Below are positions 7,534 through 15,937 of a stretch of DNA of 36,347 nucleotides, piece by piece. Source of the stretch: an uncultured Flammeovirgaceae bacterium (GTDB taxonomy: Bacteria; Bacteroidota; Bacteroidia; Cytophagales; Cyclobacteriaceae). The notes beneath the pieces are model-generated. The model was not told the DNA's origin, searched no databases, and saw nothing but the letters and a program-made list of their open reading frames with translations. How positions within the stretch are numbered: the first letter of the stretch is position 1; every line of letters starts with the position of its first letter. The position numbers were made by a program, and so were the translations under genes. The DNA lies in assembly GCA_937899105.1 (NCBI GenBank), contig CALBPF010000036.1:1-36347 (forward strand), written 5' to 3'.

Positions 7534-9894
7534 ATGAAAATTCTCACAATCGTGTTTGCCGTATCTACGGTGTTCATAATTAGTTGCTCTAGTCCTACAG
7601 AGTCCGTTATCAGCTTACGTGAACAACTCCAGGGACTTTCATCTCAGACCGGTACTAAGGAATACCTTACCAGTCCCTACGTTACGGCTGGCGATAGAGT
7701 GTATTCAGTAGGTCATCAAGATGGTAGCTTCCCTGATCTCGGGTGGCATGTCACAGGTGAAATGGGAGGTATTTGGGATCACCCCATTAAGCTCATGGAC
7801 GGATTCCAGTTGGCCATTGGTTCAGAAAAGCCTACTTGCCTGAGCAATGCCCGAAAATTTACCAACTATCCAGTAGCAAACCAGCATGAATATGAGCCTA
7901 TTGAGGGTGTAAAGGTTACCAGAATGCAATTTGTTCCTGACGGAATAGAAGGAATGATTGTGGAGTACAATTTCGAAAATACAAATACAACCCCCTTAGA
8001 TCTGAAGCTTCAATTCACAGGACGTTTTGATTTGAGACCGGTTTGGCTGGCAGAAAGACAAAATATTGTGGATGGTAAAGATGCCTTTGAATACATAGAA
8101 GACAATGTAATTGTTAAAGATGAAAATAATAATTGGTTTGGTGTATTGTCCTCTTCTCTACCTATTGAAAAGGTTGACGACCAATCTTCATGTCAAATGG
8201 AAAATGTGGGCCTGGGGGTGAATACGGTTTTATACCAGAATCTCAGACTGGAAATCGGGCAACATAGGGTTGTCCAATATTTTATTTCAGGGTCTTACGA
8301 AAACAAAGAGTCGGGGGTAAATACCAACTCAAACCTTAAAAGTAATGCCAGGAATTTACTAAAGAAAAAAATCGAACGTCTTAACCGATTCAATGCGTTT
8401 AACAAACTGACCACACCAATAGATGCTGTTAATAACATGTATAAGTGGATTCGATACAATAACGATTGGCTCATGAGAGAGGTCCCTGGCCAAGGCCGTG
8501 GGATTTCGGCAGGCATCCCTGATTATCCTTGGTGGTTCGGTACAGACTCCGGGTATGCCTTGGAAGGCCTTCTGGCTCAAGGCCAATGGGAGGATGCCCT
8601 CGCCACCATTGAATTGATAATGAAATTATCGGAAGATGTAAATGGGGAGTCCGGTCAGGTAATGCATGAAGCCTCCACCAATGGCGTAGTCTTCAATCCC
8701 GGTAACTTGAATACTACACCGCGCTTCATCCAAACTTTGTGGATGGCTTATTCCTGGACTGGCAAAGATGAATTGCTGGCAAAATATTATGACTGGGCAA
8801 AAAAAGGGATCGCATGGATTGAAAGTCAGGATAAAGATAGGAATGGCTATGCCGATGGACCCGGCATGATGGAAATCCATGGACTCCACACAGAAATGAT
8901 TGATGTGGTAGCCTACCAGGAGCAGGCCTATCGTGCGGCAGCAAATTTCGCAAACGCCAGTGGTGAACAAGAACAGGCCAATTCCTTTGTTAAAAAAGCC
9001 CGGGTATTAAAAGAGAAAATTAACTCTGAGTGGTGGGCGCCAGATTTTTCCAGTTATGCAGACTTCCGGGCAACTAAAGAACAGGCTGTTGAGCTTATTG
9101 AAGCAGCCATCATAAGGGCAGATACTTTGAAAAAGCCCTGGGCTGTAGATGAACTGAAAAATACTTTGGACAAAGTAAAAAAAACTAGTTCTGACGGTAC
9201 TCAGGCTTATGTAGTTCACCATAACTGGGTTGTTAATACCCCTCTGGAAACAGGGAGCGCCGATGCTGAAAAAGCAGAACTTGCTCTTGAAGTGGCCAAA
9301 GAATATCAAAATCGTTTTGGAATGTTTGTTACAGGTATTGATCGTGATGAGGAACAGGAAGCAGCCACCAAGTGGAAGGCATTCAGCTATGTAGGTGCGG
9401 TAATGACCTTACCAACGGGAGTTCAGGCCATAGGAGCTGCAAGATACGGGAATATCGACCTTTCTTATGACTACCTCTTTCGGCTCCTAAACTCATTTGG
9501 TTATGCCTTACCCGGTTCACTGTATGAAGTTAGCCCAGATTTTGGTATGATTACTCAGGCATGGAATAGTTATGCCGTAGCGGTTCCAATCGTTCAATAT
9601 TATTTTGGAGTTACACCACTGGCACATCAAAAAAAGGTTGCCCTTGCTCCTCAGCTACCGGAAGAATGGCCATCCGGAAAACTTGAGAACATAAGAATTG
9701 GAAACAACTTACTGACACTCAATTGCACTTCAAATCAAGAGCAAAAAACTGTTTGGGGAATTACGCAAACTCAAAGTGATTGGACCGTAGAATTAACGCT
9801 ACCTGTTCAAACGGTATTATTGAACGGCCAAACCGTTGAATCTGAAAATGGAGTTTTTATCCTCAGTGGTTTGGAAAATAAAATTAGTTATTAA
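7534..9894 (+). CDS. Secreted (alpha/alpha)6-barrel glycosidase, debranching-enzyme-like lipoprotein
   Basis: A 786-residue protein starting MKILTIVFAVS with a lipobox-like IISC at about residue 17, hence probably a periplasmic or outer-membrane lipoprotein. The frame is open further upstream, but the signal peptide decides the start at 7534. Residues about 45-270 form a beta-rich N-terminal domain. The rest resembles six-hairpin glycosidases of the amylo-alpha-1,6-glucosidase (glycogen debranching) type, with PWWFGTDSGYALEGLLAQG, NGYADGPGMMEIHG and YEVSPDFGMITQAWNSYAV as landmark motifs; Asp and Glu residues in them are candidate catalytic acids. The end is a small beta domain. Secretion argues for an extracellular oligosaccharide rather than stored glycogen. 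The exact glycoside hydrolase family is uncertain. Confidence 0.75.
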   Translation: MKILTIVFAVSTVFIISCSSPTESVISLREQLQGLSSQTGTKEYLTSPYVTAGDRVYSVGHQDGSFPDLGWHVTGEMGGIWDHPIKLMDGFQLAIGSEKPTCLSNARKFTNYPVANQHEYEPIEGVKVTRMQFVPDGIEGMIVEYNFENTNTTPLDLKLQFTGRFDLRPVWLAERQNIVDGKDAFEYIEDNVIVKDENNNWFGVLSSSLPIEKVDDQSSCQMENVGLGVNTVLYQNLRLEIGQHRVVQYFISGSYENKESGVNTNSNLKSNARNLLKKKIERLNRFNAFNKLTTPIDAVNNMYKWIRYNNDWLMREVPGQGRGISAGIPDYPWWFGTDSGYALEGLLAQGQWEDALATIELIMKLSEDVNGESGQVMHEASTNGVVFNPGNLNTTPRFIQTLWMAYSWTGKDELLAKYYDWAKKGIAWIESQDKDRNGYADGPGMMEIHGLHTEMIDVVAYQEQAYRAAANFANASGEQEQANSFVKKARVLKEKINSEWWAPDFSSYADFRATKEQAVELIEAAIIRADTLKKPWAVDELKNTLDKVKKTSSDGTQAYVVHHNWVVNTPLETGSADAEKAELALEVAKEYQNRFGMFVTGIDRDEEQEAATKWKAFSYVGAVMTLPTGVQAIGAARYGNIDLSYDYLFRLLNSFGYALPGSLYEVSPDFGMITQAWNSYAVAVPIVQYYFGVTPLAHQKKVALAPQLPEEWPSGKLENIRIGNNLLTLNCTSNQEQKTVWGITQTQSDWTVELTLPVQTVLLNGQTVESENGVFILSGLENKISY

Positions 9895-9895
9895 T

Positions 9896-11149
9896 TCAAG
9901 AGCGGATAGCAATAACCGGATCCAACCTGGCCGCCAAAGCGGCAGGTATTATTCCCGAAACTGTTCCTATGACAGTGGATACACCAAGACCAATGGCAAT
10001 ATTTTTAACGGTGAGGGAAACTACCAAGGAGCCCAAGGGTATAAAGGTGATAAAGTAAACGAGAATCAAGCCCGCTAAACCGCCAATAACACTCAAGAAA
10101 ATAGCTTCAAAAAGGAACTGGAAAAGAATAAAGTAGTTCTTTGCTCCTAGCGACTTCTGAATACCTATAATACTGGTTCGCTCTTTGACAGATACGAACA
10201 TAATATTGGCGATACCAAAACCACCAATCAAAATAGAAAATCCCCCAATGATTGTACCTGCAATACTCAAGACATCAAAAACCTTCCCTATCTCATTTGC
10301 TATGGCTTCCGGCCTATTAATGGCAAAATTATCTTCTTCTTTAGGCTTAAGTCCACGTTTTGTACGTATAAAACCTGTAATCTCACCTTCAAGTTCTAAA
10401 AGACCCAAATCTTCCTCCGATCCTTTGGCAATAAGTGTAGCGCCTATTTCTCTTGATCTTCCTGTTCCCGTCGTATAAAACTTCCGATAGCTACCGAAAG
10501 GAATAATAACTACCTGGTCCTTGCTACTAACACCAAGGAAACTTTCCCCTTCACGCTTTAGCGCACCTATAACAAGAAATTTATTATTCTTAATTCTTAT
10601 TTCTTCTCCAAGAGGACTCTCTCCATTCGGGAATAAGGCCTTTTTAACCTCATCGCCTATAATCACTACATTACTATTAGAACCCATTTCATTTTGTGAG
10701 AAATATCTGCCTTCAATTATATTAAGTTCGGTAACGTCCTGGTATCCATAACTGACGCCTAGAAATGAAGTCTCATTGAAGCTGTTATTCCCCCTGGATA
10801 CTATACCTCCCGCTTGAGATGTAATGGCAAGGCCGGCTTGGCTGGTAAGTCTTTTTTCCAGCATATTGAACTCCGCCAAACTCGGATTAGGTCTATTGCG
10901 GTAAGAGAGCCATTCTTCCCTGGACTTAATTATGAATGGCATTTTAGATACGTAGAGAATATCTGAACCCAAGAAGTTAAAGCTCTCCTTTACATTCTTT
11001 TCCAAAGAATCAACAAGCGTAAAAACGGTGATGATAGCAAATATACCAATAGTCACACCTAGTAGGGAAAGCACGGTACGAAGCACGTTAGTTCGTAACG
11101 CATTCCATGCAAAACTGAAGCTCTCAAAAATTAATTTTAGTACAAACAC
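9896..11149 (-). CDS. ABC transporter permease, MacB type (4 TM)
   Basis: A 417-residue MacB-like permease with TM1 at about residues 20-45 (TVLSLLGVTIGIFAIITVF), a periplasmic MacB core domain (about 50-275) and three C-terminal TMs of the FtsX domain (about 290-410), with the ATPase-coupling segment SVKERTSIIGIQKSLGAK. The start is a GTG at 11149; no in-frame ATG lies near it. No ATPase or membrane-fusion gene is adjacent. It ends one base from the convergent glycosidase gene and is divergent from queA. The substrate is unknown. Confidence 0.88.
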   Translation of the reverse strand: MFVLKLIFESFSFAWNALRTNVLRTVLSLLGVTIGIFAIITVFTLVDSLEKNVKESFNFLGSDILYVSKMPFIIKSREEWLSYRNRPNPSLAEFNMLEKRLTSQAGLAITSQAGGIVSRGNNSFNETSFLGVSYGYQDVTELNIIEGRYFSQNEMGSNSNVVIIGDEVKKALFPNGESPLGEEIRIKNNKFLVIGALKREGESFLGVSSKDQVVIIPFGSYRKFYTTGTGRSREIGATLIAKGSEEDLGLLELEGEITGFIRTKRGLKPKEEDNFAINRPEAIANEIGKVFDVLSIAGTIIGGFSILIGGFGIANIMFVSVKERTSIIGIQKSLGAKNYFILFQFLFEAIFLSVIGGLAGLILVYFITFIPLGSLVVSLTVKNIAIGLGVSTVIGTVSGIIPAALAARLDPVIAIRS

Positions 11150-11231
11150 TTAATATATCTACCTTTATGTGAAGTTAACTTTTATTATGCTCTATCGTTC
11201 TGACAAATAAGAACAAGACACTCATTTTGTC

Positions 11232-11250
11232 AGTTAATTAACTATCTTTG
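11232..11250 (+). promoter_or_regulatory. Likely queA promoter (-7 element) with overlapping palindrome
   Basis: TATCTTTG at 11243-11250, followed by CA, fits the Bacteroidota -7 consensus TAnnTTTG and lies 54 bases before the queA ATG. A perfect 12-bp palindrome, AGTTAATTAACT (11232-11243), abuts and shares one base with it. The only TTG upstream (11227-11229) is 13 bases away, closer than the usual 17-20, so the -33 element is not convincing. Confidence 0.55.
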
Positions 11251-11304
11251 CACGCTTAATTTTTATAACGCACCTCATCGTTATTTAATACTTCAATATT
11301 AAAT

Positions 11305-12351
11305 ATGAAATTATCAGAATTCAAGTTTGATTTACCGACCGGATTGGTAGCATTATATCCGGCTGAAAATCGTGATGAATCCAGGTTAATGGTCGTACAC
11401 CGTGACACTGGTGAAATAGAACATAAAATCTTTAAAGATATAGTCGATTACTTTGATGAAGGTGATATGATGGTGTCAAACGATACCATGGTATTCCCTG
11501 CACGATTATACGGCAATAAGGAAAAAACAGGCGCTAAAATTGAAGTATTCCTACTCAGAGAGCTTAATGAAGAGCTTCACTTATGGGATGTCCTGGTAGA
11601 TCCTGCGAGAAAAATAAGAGTTGGAAATAAGCTTTACTTTGGTGATGGTGATTTAGTAGCAGAAGTCATTGATAACACTACCTCAAGAGGACGCACTATT
11701 CGCTTTCTATTTGATGGTACTGATGAAGAGTTCTATAAAACCATAGATACGCTGGGCGAAACACCACTCCCCAAATACATAAACAGGGAAGCAGAACCAA
11801 GTGATAAAGAAAGGTTTCAGACCATCTATGCAAAAAATAAGGGGGCGGTAGCAGCTCCTACTGCGGGACTACACTTTACCCCTCAGCTGCTAAAAAGACT
11901 GGAAATCAAAGGCGTAGATCGCGCTTTTATAACTTTACACATTGGACTGGGCACATTCCGCCCTGTTGATGTTGAAGACCTGACAAAGCACAAAATGGAC
12001 TCGGAAAACTTCTTTGTTCGTGAGCCAACAGTGTCTATGGTCAATAAAGCCATTGATAATAAAAATAGGGTATGCGCCGTAGGAACGACAACTATGCGAG
12101 CCTTGGAATCTGCTGTCTCGGCTAGTAATAGGCTAAAACCCAAGGAAGGATGGACTGATAAATTTATTTTCCCACAATACGATTTCAAAATTTGTAACGC
12201 TATGATCACAAACTTCCATAGCCCTGAGTCTACGTTACTCATGATGGCCGCAGCATTTGGGGGATATGAGGTAATCATGGAGGCTTACAAAGTCGCTATG
12301 AAAGAAAAGTATCGTTTCCTTACTTATGGGGATGCGATGCTAATCATCTAA
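11305..12351 (+). CDS. queA: S-adenosylmethionine:tRNA ribosyltransferase-isomerase
   Basis: QueA transfers and isomerises the ribosyl moiety of SAM onto preQ1 at the wobble base of tRNAs with GUN anticodons, giving epoxyqueuosine in the cytoplasm. The 348-residue length and motifs are standard: the N-terminal [11 protein letters not shown] start, [29 protein letters not shown] (about residues 175-190), [10 protein letters not shown] and [13 protein letters not shown]. The gene has its own promoter-like element and ends in a strong terminator, so it looks monocistronic, although ispD follows at once. No other queuosine gene is in the window. Confidence 0.97.
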   Translation: MKLSEFKFDLPTGLVALYPAENRDESRLMVVHRDTGEIEHKIFKDIVDYFDEGDMMVSNDTMVFPARLYGNKEKTGAKIEVFLLRELNEELHLWDVLVDPARKIRVGNKLYFGDGDLVAEVIDNTTSRGRTIRFLFDGTDEEFYKTIDTLGETPLPKYINREAEPSDKERFQTIYAKNKGAVAAPTAGLHFTPQLLKRLEIKGVDRAFITLHIGLGTFRPVDVEDLTKHKMDSENFFVREPTVSMVNKAIDNKNRVCAVGTTTMRALESAVSASNRLKPKEGWTDKFIFPQYDFKICNAMITNFHSPESTLLMMAAAFGGYEVIMEAYKVAMKEKYRFLTYGDAMLII

Positions 12352-12370
12352 GGAATAAATACTTTAATTC

Positions 12371-12403
12371 AAAGCTGCTGTTTATAGCAGCTTTTTGTTT
12401 TTT
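12371..12403 (+). terminator. Rho-independent terminator after queA
   Basis: A perfect 9-bp stem, AAAGCTGCT (12371-12379) and AGCAGCTTT (12386-12394), with a 6-base loop, is followed by TTGTTTTTT. It lies 20 bases after the queA stop and ends about 7 bases before the ispD start codon. Confidence 0.88.
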
Positions 12404-12409
12404 ACACGG

Positions 12410-13087
12410 ATGAGTCAACAGGAATTCGCCATAATTGTTGCGGGCGGTAAAGGAACCAGGATGAAGAGCAACACGCCTAAGCAGTTCATGCTTTTGAATG
12501 GCCTTCCGGTATTGATGCATACCTTAAATAGCTTTTTCGATTACTCGAATAACATCAACACCATACTAGTTCTACCTGAAGATGATCTTAAAACGTGGGA
12601 AGAACTGTGTTCTCAGTATAACTATACGAATGCTGTTACAATGGTTACAGGTGGAGAGAGTCGATTTCAGTCGGTCAGAAATGGATTAAATAAAATTGAA
12701 GAGTATAGTGGTCTTGTTGCAATACACGACGGTGTCAGGCCACTCGTGGGGAAAGATATCATTGGTGCATCTTATAGGTTAGCAGCAGTTCACGGTAGCG
12801 CTGTGGCGGCCGTAAGATTAAAGGAATCACTTCGAAAAACGGATCAGGACAACACCAAAGCAGTGGACCGATCAAATTTCAGGATGATCCAGACCCCACA
12901 AACCTTTGACCTCGAACTGATAAAAAAAGCCTATGAAATTAAGGAAGAATCCAGTTTGACGGATGATGCCAGTGTGGCGGAAAAATCAGGGCATGTGATA
13001 TCTCTTTTTGAAGGCAGCTATTCAAATATTAAAATAACTACCCCTGAAGACATCATTATTGCAGAAGCTCTTATAAAAGATAAATAA
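12410..13087 (+). CDS. ispD: 2-C-methyl-D-erythritol 4-phosphate cytidylyltransferase
   Basis: IspD joins CTP and MEP to make CDP-ME in the cytosolic non-mevalonate isoprenoid pathway. The protein is 225 residues, normal for the family. The nucleotide-binding loop IIVAGGKGTRM is at residues 8-18, KQFMLLNGLPVLMHTL follows, IHDGVRPLV lies near residue 108, and RMIQTPQTF plus SLTDDASVAEKSG complete the signature. ATG at 12410 is preferred over the upstream TTG at 12395, which would add five residues encoded inside the queA terminator. The second MEP enzyme of the window, Dxr, is encoded 19 kb away. Confidence 0.96.
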   Translation: MSQQEFAIIVAGGKGTRMKSNTPKQFMLLNGLPVLMHTLNSFFDYSNNINTILVLPEDDLKTWEELCSQYNYTNAVTMVTGGESRFQSVRNGLNKIEEYSGLVAIHDGVRPLVGKDIIGASYRLAAVHGSAVAAVRLKESLRKTDQDNTKAVDRSNFRMIQTPQTFDLELIKKAYEIKEESSLTDDASVAEKSGHVISLFEGSYSNIKITTPEDIIIAEALIKDK

Positions 13088-13112
13088 AAAGCCGATACAG
13101 AAATGCATCGGC
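13081..13112 (-). terminator. Rho-independent terminator of the DUF2795 gene
   Basis: Read on the minus strand, GCCGAT (complement of 13107-13112) and ATCGGC (complement of 13091-13096) form a stem around a 10-base loop, followed by TTTTTATTTA. The T-tract is on the minus-strand side, so it serves the small gene at 13139; it overlaps the 3' end of ispD. Confidence 0.75.
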
Positions 13113-13138
13113 CGCTAACAATATATTATACTTAGGAA

Positions 13139-13360
13139 CTAATACTCGTCTTCATTAAAAAAGAAATCCTCCTTAGTAGGGTAATCTGGCCAAATCTCCT
13201 CAATGTTTTCATATGGTTGGCCATCGTCCTCTAGTTCCTGAAGATTTTCTACAACTTCTAAAGGCGCCCCTGTCCTGATTGAATAATCAATCAATTCATC
13301 CTTTGTTGCCGGCCAAGGTGCATCTTCTAAATAAGATGCTAATTCTAATGTCCAATACAT
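13139..13360 (-). CDS. DUF2795-like small conserved protein
   Basis: This 73-residue acidic protein starts MYWTLELASYLEDAPWPATKDELIDYSIRT and matches the DUF2795-type small proteins conserved in Bacteroidota, with the landmarks APWPATK, GAPLEVVENLQEL and PYENIEEIWPDYPTKEDF. It has no membrane segment or signal peptide, so it is cytoplasmic. The biochemical role is unknown. The gene has its own consensus promoter, an unusually strong Shine-Dalgarno sequence and its own terminator, which together suggest high independent expression. Confidence 0.88.
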   Translation of the reverse strand: MYWTLELASYLEDAPWPATKDELIDYSIRTGAPLEVVENLQELEDDGQPYENIEEIWPDYPTKEDFFFNEDEY

Positions 13361-13368
13361 AGTTTAGT

Positions 13369-13374
13369 CCCTCC
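13369..13374 (-). promoter_or_regulatory. Strong Shine-Dalgarno GGAGGG for the DUF2795 gene
   Basis: On the minus strand GGAGGG lies 8 bases before the ATG at 13360. Strong SD sequences are uncommon in Bacteroidota, where initiation usually does not rely on them. Confidence 0.8.
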
Positions 13375-13399
13375 TATGTTTACCTATTCAATTTTGGTG

Positions 13400-13429
13400 C
13401 AAATATAAAATTTAAAACGTGAATTCAAA
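13400..13429 (-). promoter_or_regulatory. Consensus Bacteroidota promoter for the DUF2795 gene
   Basis: Minus-strand TTTG (complement of 13426-13429), 18 bases, then TATATTTG (complement of 13400-13407) matches TTTG-N18/19-TAnnTTTG, the primary sigma consensus of the phylum. This predicts a leader of roughly 30-35 bases containing the Shine-Dalgarno sequence. Confidence 0.75.
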
Positions 13430-13561
13430 CTTTGACCTTCGTTATTTACCGCCATAATTGAATTCAACCTTTTTACGATTGCAAACGACGAGATATCAGT
13501 AAAAGTTTAGTCCAAGTCAAATAATATTTATTTTTTAAAAGTCGAATGCAAGTAGAAAAGA

Positions 13562-13569
13562 TAAATTTG
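13562..13569 (+). promoter_or_regulatory. Possible ettA promoter -7 element
   Basis: TAAATTTG fits TAnnTTTG and ends 32 bases before the ettA ATG. No TTG is found at the expected -33 distance, so this rests on the -7 element alone. The 240-base stretch between the DUF2795 gene and ettA holds only these divergent promoter signals. Confidence 0.4.
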
Positions 13570-13601
13570 TCAACCCAAGCAATTCTTATTATTGTAATAC
13601 T

Positions 13602-15281
13602 ATGAGCGACCAAAAGGTAATCTTCTCTATGGCAGGGGTAAGCAAAATTTATCCCCAAAGTAAACAGGTTCTTAAGGATATATATCTGTCCTTCTTTTAC
13701 GGAGCAAAAATTGGCGTACTTGGCCTTAACGGATCAGGCAAATCATCGTTGTTAAGAATTATTGCCGGCTTGGATAAAGAAATAAGAGGTGAAGTAGTTT
13801 TTGACGGCAGTTATTCAATTGGCCTATTAGAGCAGGAACCACTATTAGATAAATCAAAAACCGTTAAGCAAGTAGTGGAAGAGGGCGCGGCAGAAACCGT
13901 GGCCCTGCTTAAGGAGTTCGAGGAGATCAATCTCAAATTTGCTGAGCCTGAAATACTTGAGGATCCTGATGCCATGGAAAAACTTATTGAACAACAGGGC
14001 GAAGTACAGGAAAAATTGGATCGGTTAAATGCCTGGGAACTTGATAATAAACTTGAGCGTGCCATGGATGCTCTTCGTACGCCTCCCGGTGATGTTAAGG
14101 TAGAACATCTATCTGGTGGAGAGAAACGAAGGGTTGCTTTGTGCAGACTGCTTCTGCAAGAGCCAGACATTCTACTATTAGACGAACCTACCAACCACCT
14201 GGATGCAGAGTCGGTACATTGGCTCGAACAACATCTACAACAATATTCAGGTACTGTGATAGCGGTAACTCACGACAGGTATTTTTTAGATAATGTAGCG
14301 GGCTGGATCCTGGAACTCGACCGCGGAGAAGGCATCCCCTGGAAAGGGAATTATTCTTCATGGTTGGATCAAAAGCAAAAGAGGCTTGCTAAAGAAGAAA
14401 AAACAGAATCAAAGCGGCAAAAAACGCTCTCGCGTGAACTGGAATGGGCCCGTATGAGCCCAAAAGGACGACATGCTAAGGCTAAGGCCAGATTAAGCGC
14501 TTATGACAAGCTACTTAGCCAGGAAACCAAAGAGCGTGAAGAAAAACTTGAACTCTTTATTCCTCCGGGGGAGCGATTAGGAGATAAGGTGATAGAAGCG
14601 CATGGCGTTTCTAAAAGATTCGGAGATAAGTTGCTTTATGAGAATTTAGAGTTCTCTCTTCCTAAAGCGGGAATCGTTGGGATCATCGGCCCGAACGGAG
14701 CGGGTAAAACCACACTTTTTAAAATGATAACCGGGCAGTTGGAACCCGACACTGGCACATTCGAAGTGGGTTCAACCGTGGATATTGCTTATGTGGATCA
14801 AGAGCATGATGACCTGAAACCTGAAGATAGTGTTTGGGAGGCAATAACCGGAGGTAATGAACTCATAGAACTAGGAGGTAAGCAAGTAAATAGCCGGGCT
14901 TATGTAAGCAAGTTTAACTTCGGAGGATCGGACCAGAATAAAAAAGTTAAAGAACTCTCCGGTGGTATGCGAAATCGTGTTCATTTGGCTATTGCTTTGA
15001 AGCAAGGAGCTAACTTATTGCTGCTTGACGAACCAACCAACGACCTTGATGTAAACACGCTAAGAGCGTTGGAAGAAGGCCTGGAAAATTTTGGAGGTTG
15101 TGCGGTGATTATTTCTCACGACAGGTGGTTTCTTGATCGGGTTTGTACCCATATACTCGCTTTCAAAGGTGATTCACAAGTAAACTGGTTTGATGGCAAC
15201 TTCAGCGAATACGAGGAATTTAGAAAACAAAAGTTGGGAGATGTTGCTCCTAAAAGGATAAGGTATAAAAAACTCGGTTAA
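13602..15281 (+). CDS. ettA: Energy-dependent translational throttle protein, ABC-F
   Basis: EttA is a cytosolic ABC-F ATPase that binds the ribosomal E site and gates entry into elongation according to the ADP/ATP ratio. At 559 residues it has the family length. The first ABC domain has Walker A GLNGSGKS (41-48), signature LSGGE (170-174) and Walker [12 protein letters not shown] (about 191-201). The basic linker, about 243-320, contains [25 protein letters not shown] sequence typical of the P-site tRNA interaction motif. The second domain has GPNGAGKT (363-370), LSGGM (452-456) and [12 protein letters not shown] (about 472-483). It converges with the small HTH gene; the stops overlap. Confidence 0.95.
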   Translation: MSDQKVIFSMAGVSKIYPQSKQVLKDIYLSFFYGAKIGVLGLNGSGKSSLLRIIAGLDKEIRGEVVFDGSYSIGLLEQEPLLDKSKTVKQVVEEGAAETVALLKEFEEINLKFAEPEILEDPDAMEKLIEQQGEVQEKLDRLNAWELDNKLERAMDALRTPPGDVKVEHLSGGEKRRVALCRLLLQEPDILLLDEPTNHLDAESVHWLEQHLQQYSGTVIAVTHDRYFLDNVAGWILELDRGEGIPWKGNYSSWLDQKQKRLAKEEKTESKRQKTLSRELEWARMSPKGRHAKAKARLSAYDKLLSQETKEREEKLELFIPPGERLGDKVIEAHGVSKRFGDKLLYENLEFSLPKAGIVGIIGPNGAGKTTLFKMITGQLEPDTGTFEVGSTVDIAYVDQEHDDLKPEDSVWEAITGGNELIELGGKQVNSRAYVSKFNFGGSDQNKKVKELSGGMRNRVHLAIALKQGANLLLLDEPTNDLDVNTLRALEEGLENFGGCAVIISHDRWFLDRVCTHILAFKGDSQVNWFDGNFSEYEEFRKQKLGDVAPKRIRYKKLG

Positions 15282-15487
15282 CGTATTTCCCTGGAGTATC
15301 TGTAGGTTTGATTGATCGTGTCAAACTCCACAAATTCACCTATTTTATTCAACGCATTCAGATAGTTATACACCTGGCGCTTTGACATGCCAAGTGTCTC
15401 GGCTATACGATCAGCATTACCACTTTGACGGCTTCGTATAAGTTGGTCTATTTCAATGTATCGCTTTATGATTTGATGCAGCGCCAC
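15278..15487 (-). CDS. Small winged-helix/HTH DNA-binding protein
   Basis: A 69-residue protein that is almost entirely one HTH domain: [44 protein letters not shown], resembling the HTH_11/DeoR-type N-terminal helix-turn-helix with recognition helix [10 protein letters not shown], and a short wing-like tail. No effector domain is present. It lies 6 bases downstream of the 95-residue unknown gene, so the two form a pair. The target is unknown. Confidence 0.7.
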   Translation of the reverse strand: MALHQIIKRYIEIDQLIRSRQSGNADRIAETLGMSKRQVYNYLNALNKIGEFVEFDTINQTYRYSREIR

Positions 15488-15493
15488 TAGACT

Positions 15494-15781
15494 TTATTCA
15501 ACAGACCATTGATACATCTTTTTACTACCTTCAACAGGTCTGGATTCAAACCAAATTCTGGCGAGTAACCTTTGGGTCTTACTGCGTATAGCAATAGTGT
15601 TTTTTTCTTTAGAAAAGAACAGGCCCTTCTTCAGCTTTCTTTCGAAAAGAAGTTCTTCCAAATACTCGAATGCCATCCAACACAGCTGATGTTTGCAAAT
15701 TGAATTATATAGAAAATCAATTCTTTCATCAAACTCAGACGACTCCAGCCGTTCTAAAACAGGATAATTAGCCTCCTTCAT
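15494..15781 (-). CDS. Hypothetical 95-residue protein
   Basis: I do not recognise this protein. It is soluble, rich in Glu, Lys and aromatic residues, with two likely helices (SEFDERIDFLYNSICKHQLC and FEYLEELLFERKLKK) and a C-terminal basic section. The ATG at 15781 is the natural start. It pairs with the small HTH gene and is divergent from the XRE regulator, with the tRNA-like fragment and two operator-like dyads between them. The context suggests an accessory or element-derived gene, but there is no direct evidence for that. Confidence 0.55.
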   Translation of the reverse strand: MKEANYPVLERLESSEFDERIDFLYNSICKHQLCWMAFEYLEELLFERKLKKGLFFSKEKNTIAIRSKTQRLLARIWFESRPVEGSKKMYQWSVE

Positions 15782-15836
15782 GTCATTATGTATAGGTAAA
15801 ATTTTGAATCCTATAAGCTAATGCGTTAATTTCGAT

Positions 15837-15857
15837 GCACTGGTAGTTCAGTGGATA
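15837..15857 (+). pseudogene. tRNA-Arg-like 5' fragment (acceptor 5' strand plus start of D-arm)
   Basis: GCACTGG followed by TAGTTCAGTGGATA reads like nucleotides 1-21 of a Bacteroidota-type tRNA-Arg: seven acceptor bases starting with G, T8-A9, a D-stem 5' strand GTTC, then AGTGGATA with the D-loop GG. The following bases (ATCA...) do not complete the D-stem, and no anticodon or T-arm follows. It is therefore a relic or a chance match, not a functional tRNA. No DNA copy of the 3' half is seen nearby. Confidence 0.45.
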
Positions 15858-15886
15858 ATCACATTATTAAATATAAAACAAATTAA

Positions 15887-15919
15887 GTCAAGTATTTTGA
15901 CATAGTCAAGATAATTGAC
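15887..15919. promoter_or_regulatory. Two tandem operator-like dyads, GTCAA-N5-TTGAC
   Basis: The dyad GTCAA-GTATT-TTGAC (15887-15901) is followed after three bases by GTCAA-GATAA-TTGAC (15905-15919), the second with an extra matching A/T pair. Centres are 18 bases apart. They end 18 bases before the XRE gene start, as expected for autoregulation. Confidence 0.65.
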
Positions 15920-15937
15920 TTTTAAGTGTGTGCTTTT

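Noticed and set aside
8295..9309. Several open frames antisense to the glycosidase gene
   Set aside because: Shadows of a long, well-supported coding frame; low-complexity and no recognisable motifs.
11220..11250. Complete TTG/-7 promoter for queA
   Set aside because: The only TTG is 13 bases from the -7 element, too short for the phylum consensus, so only the -7 part is claimed.
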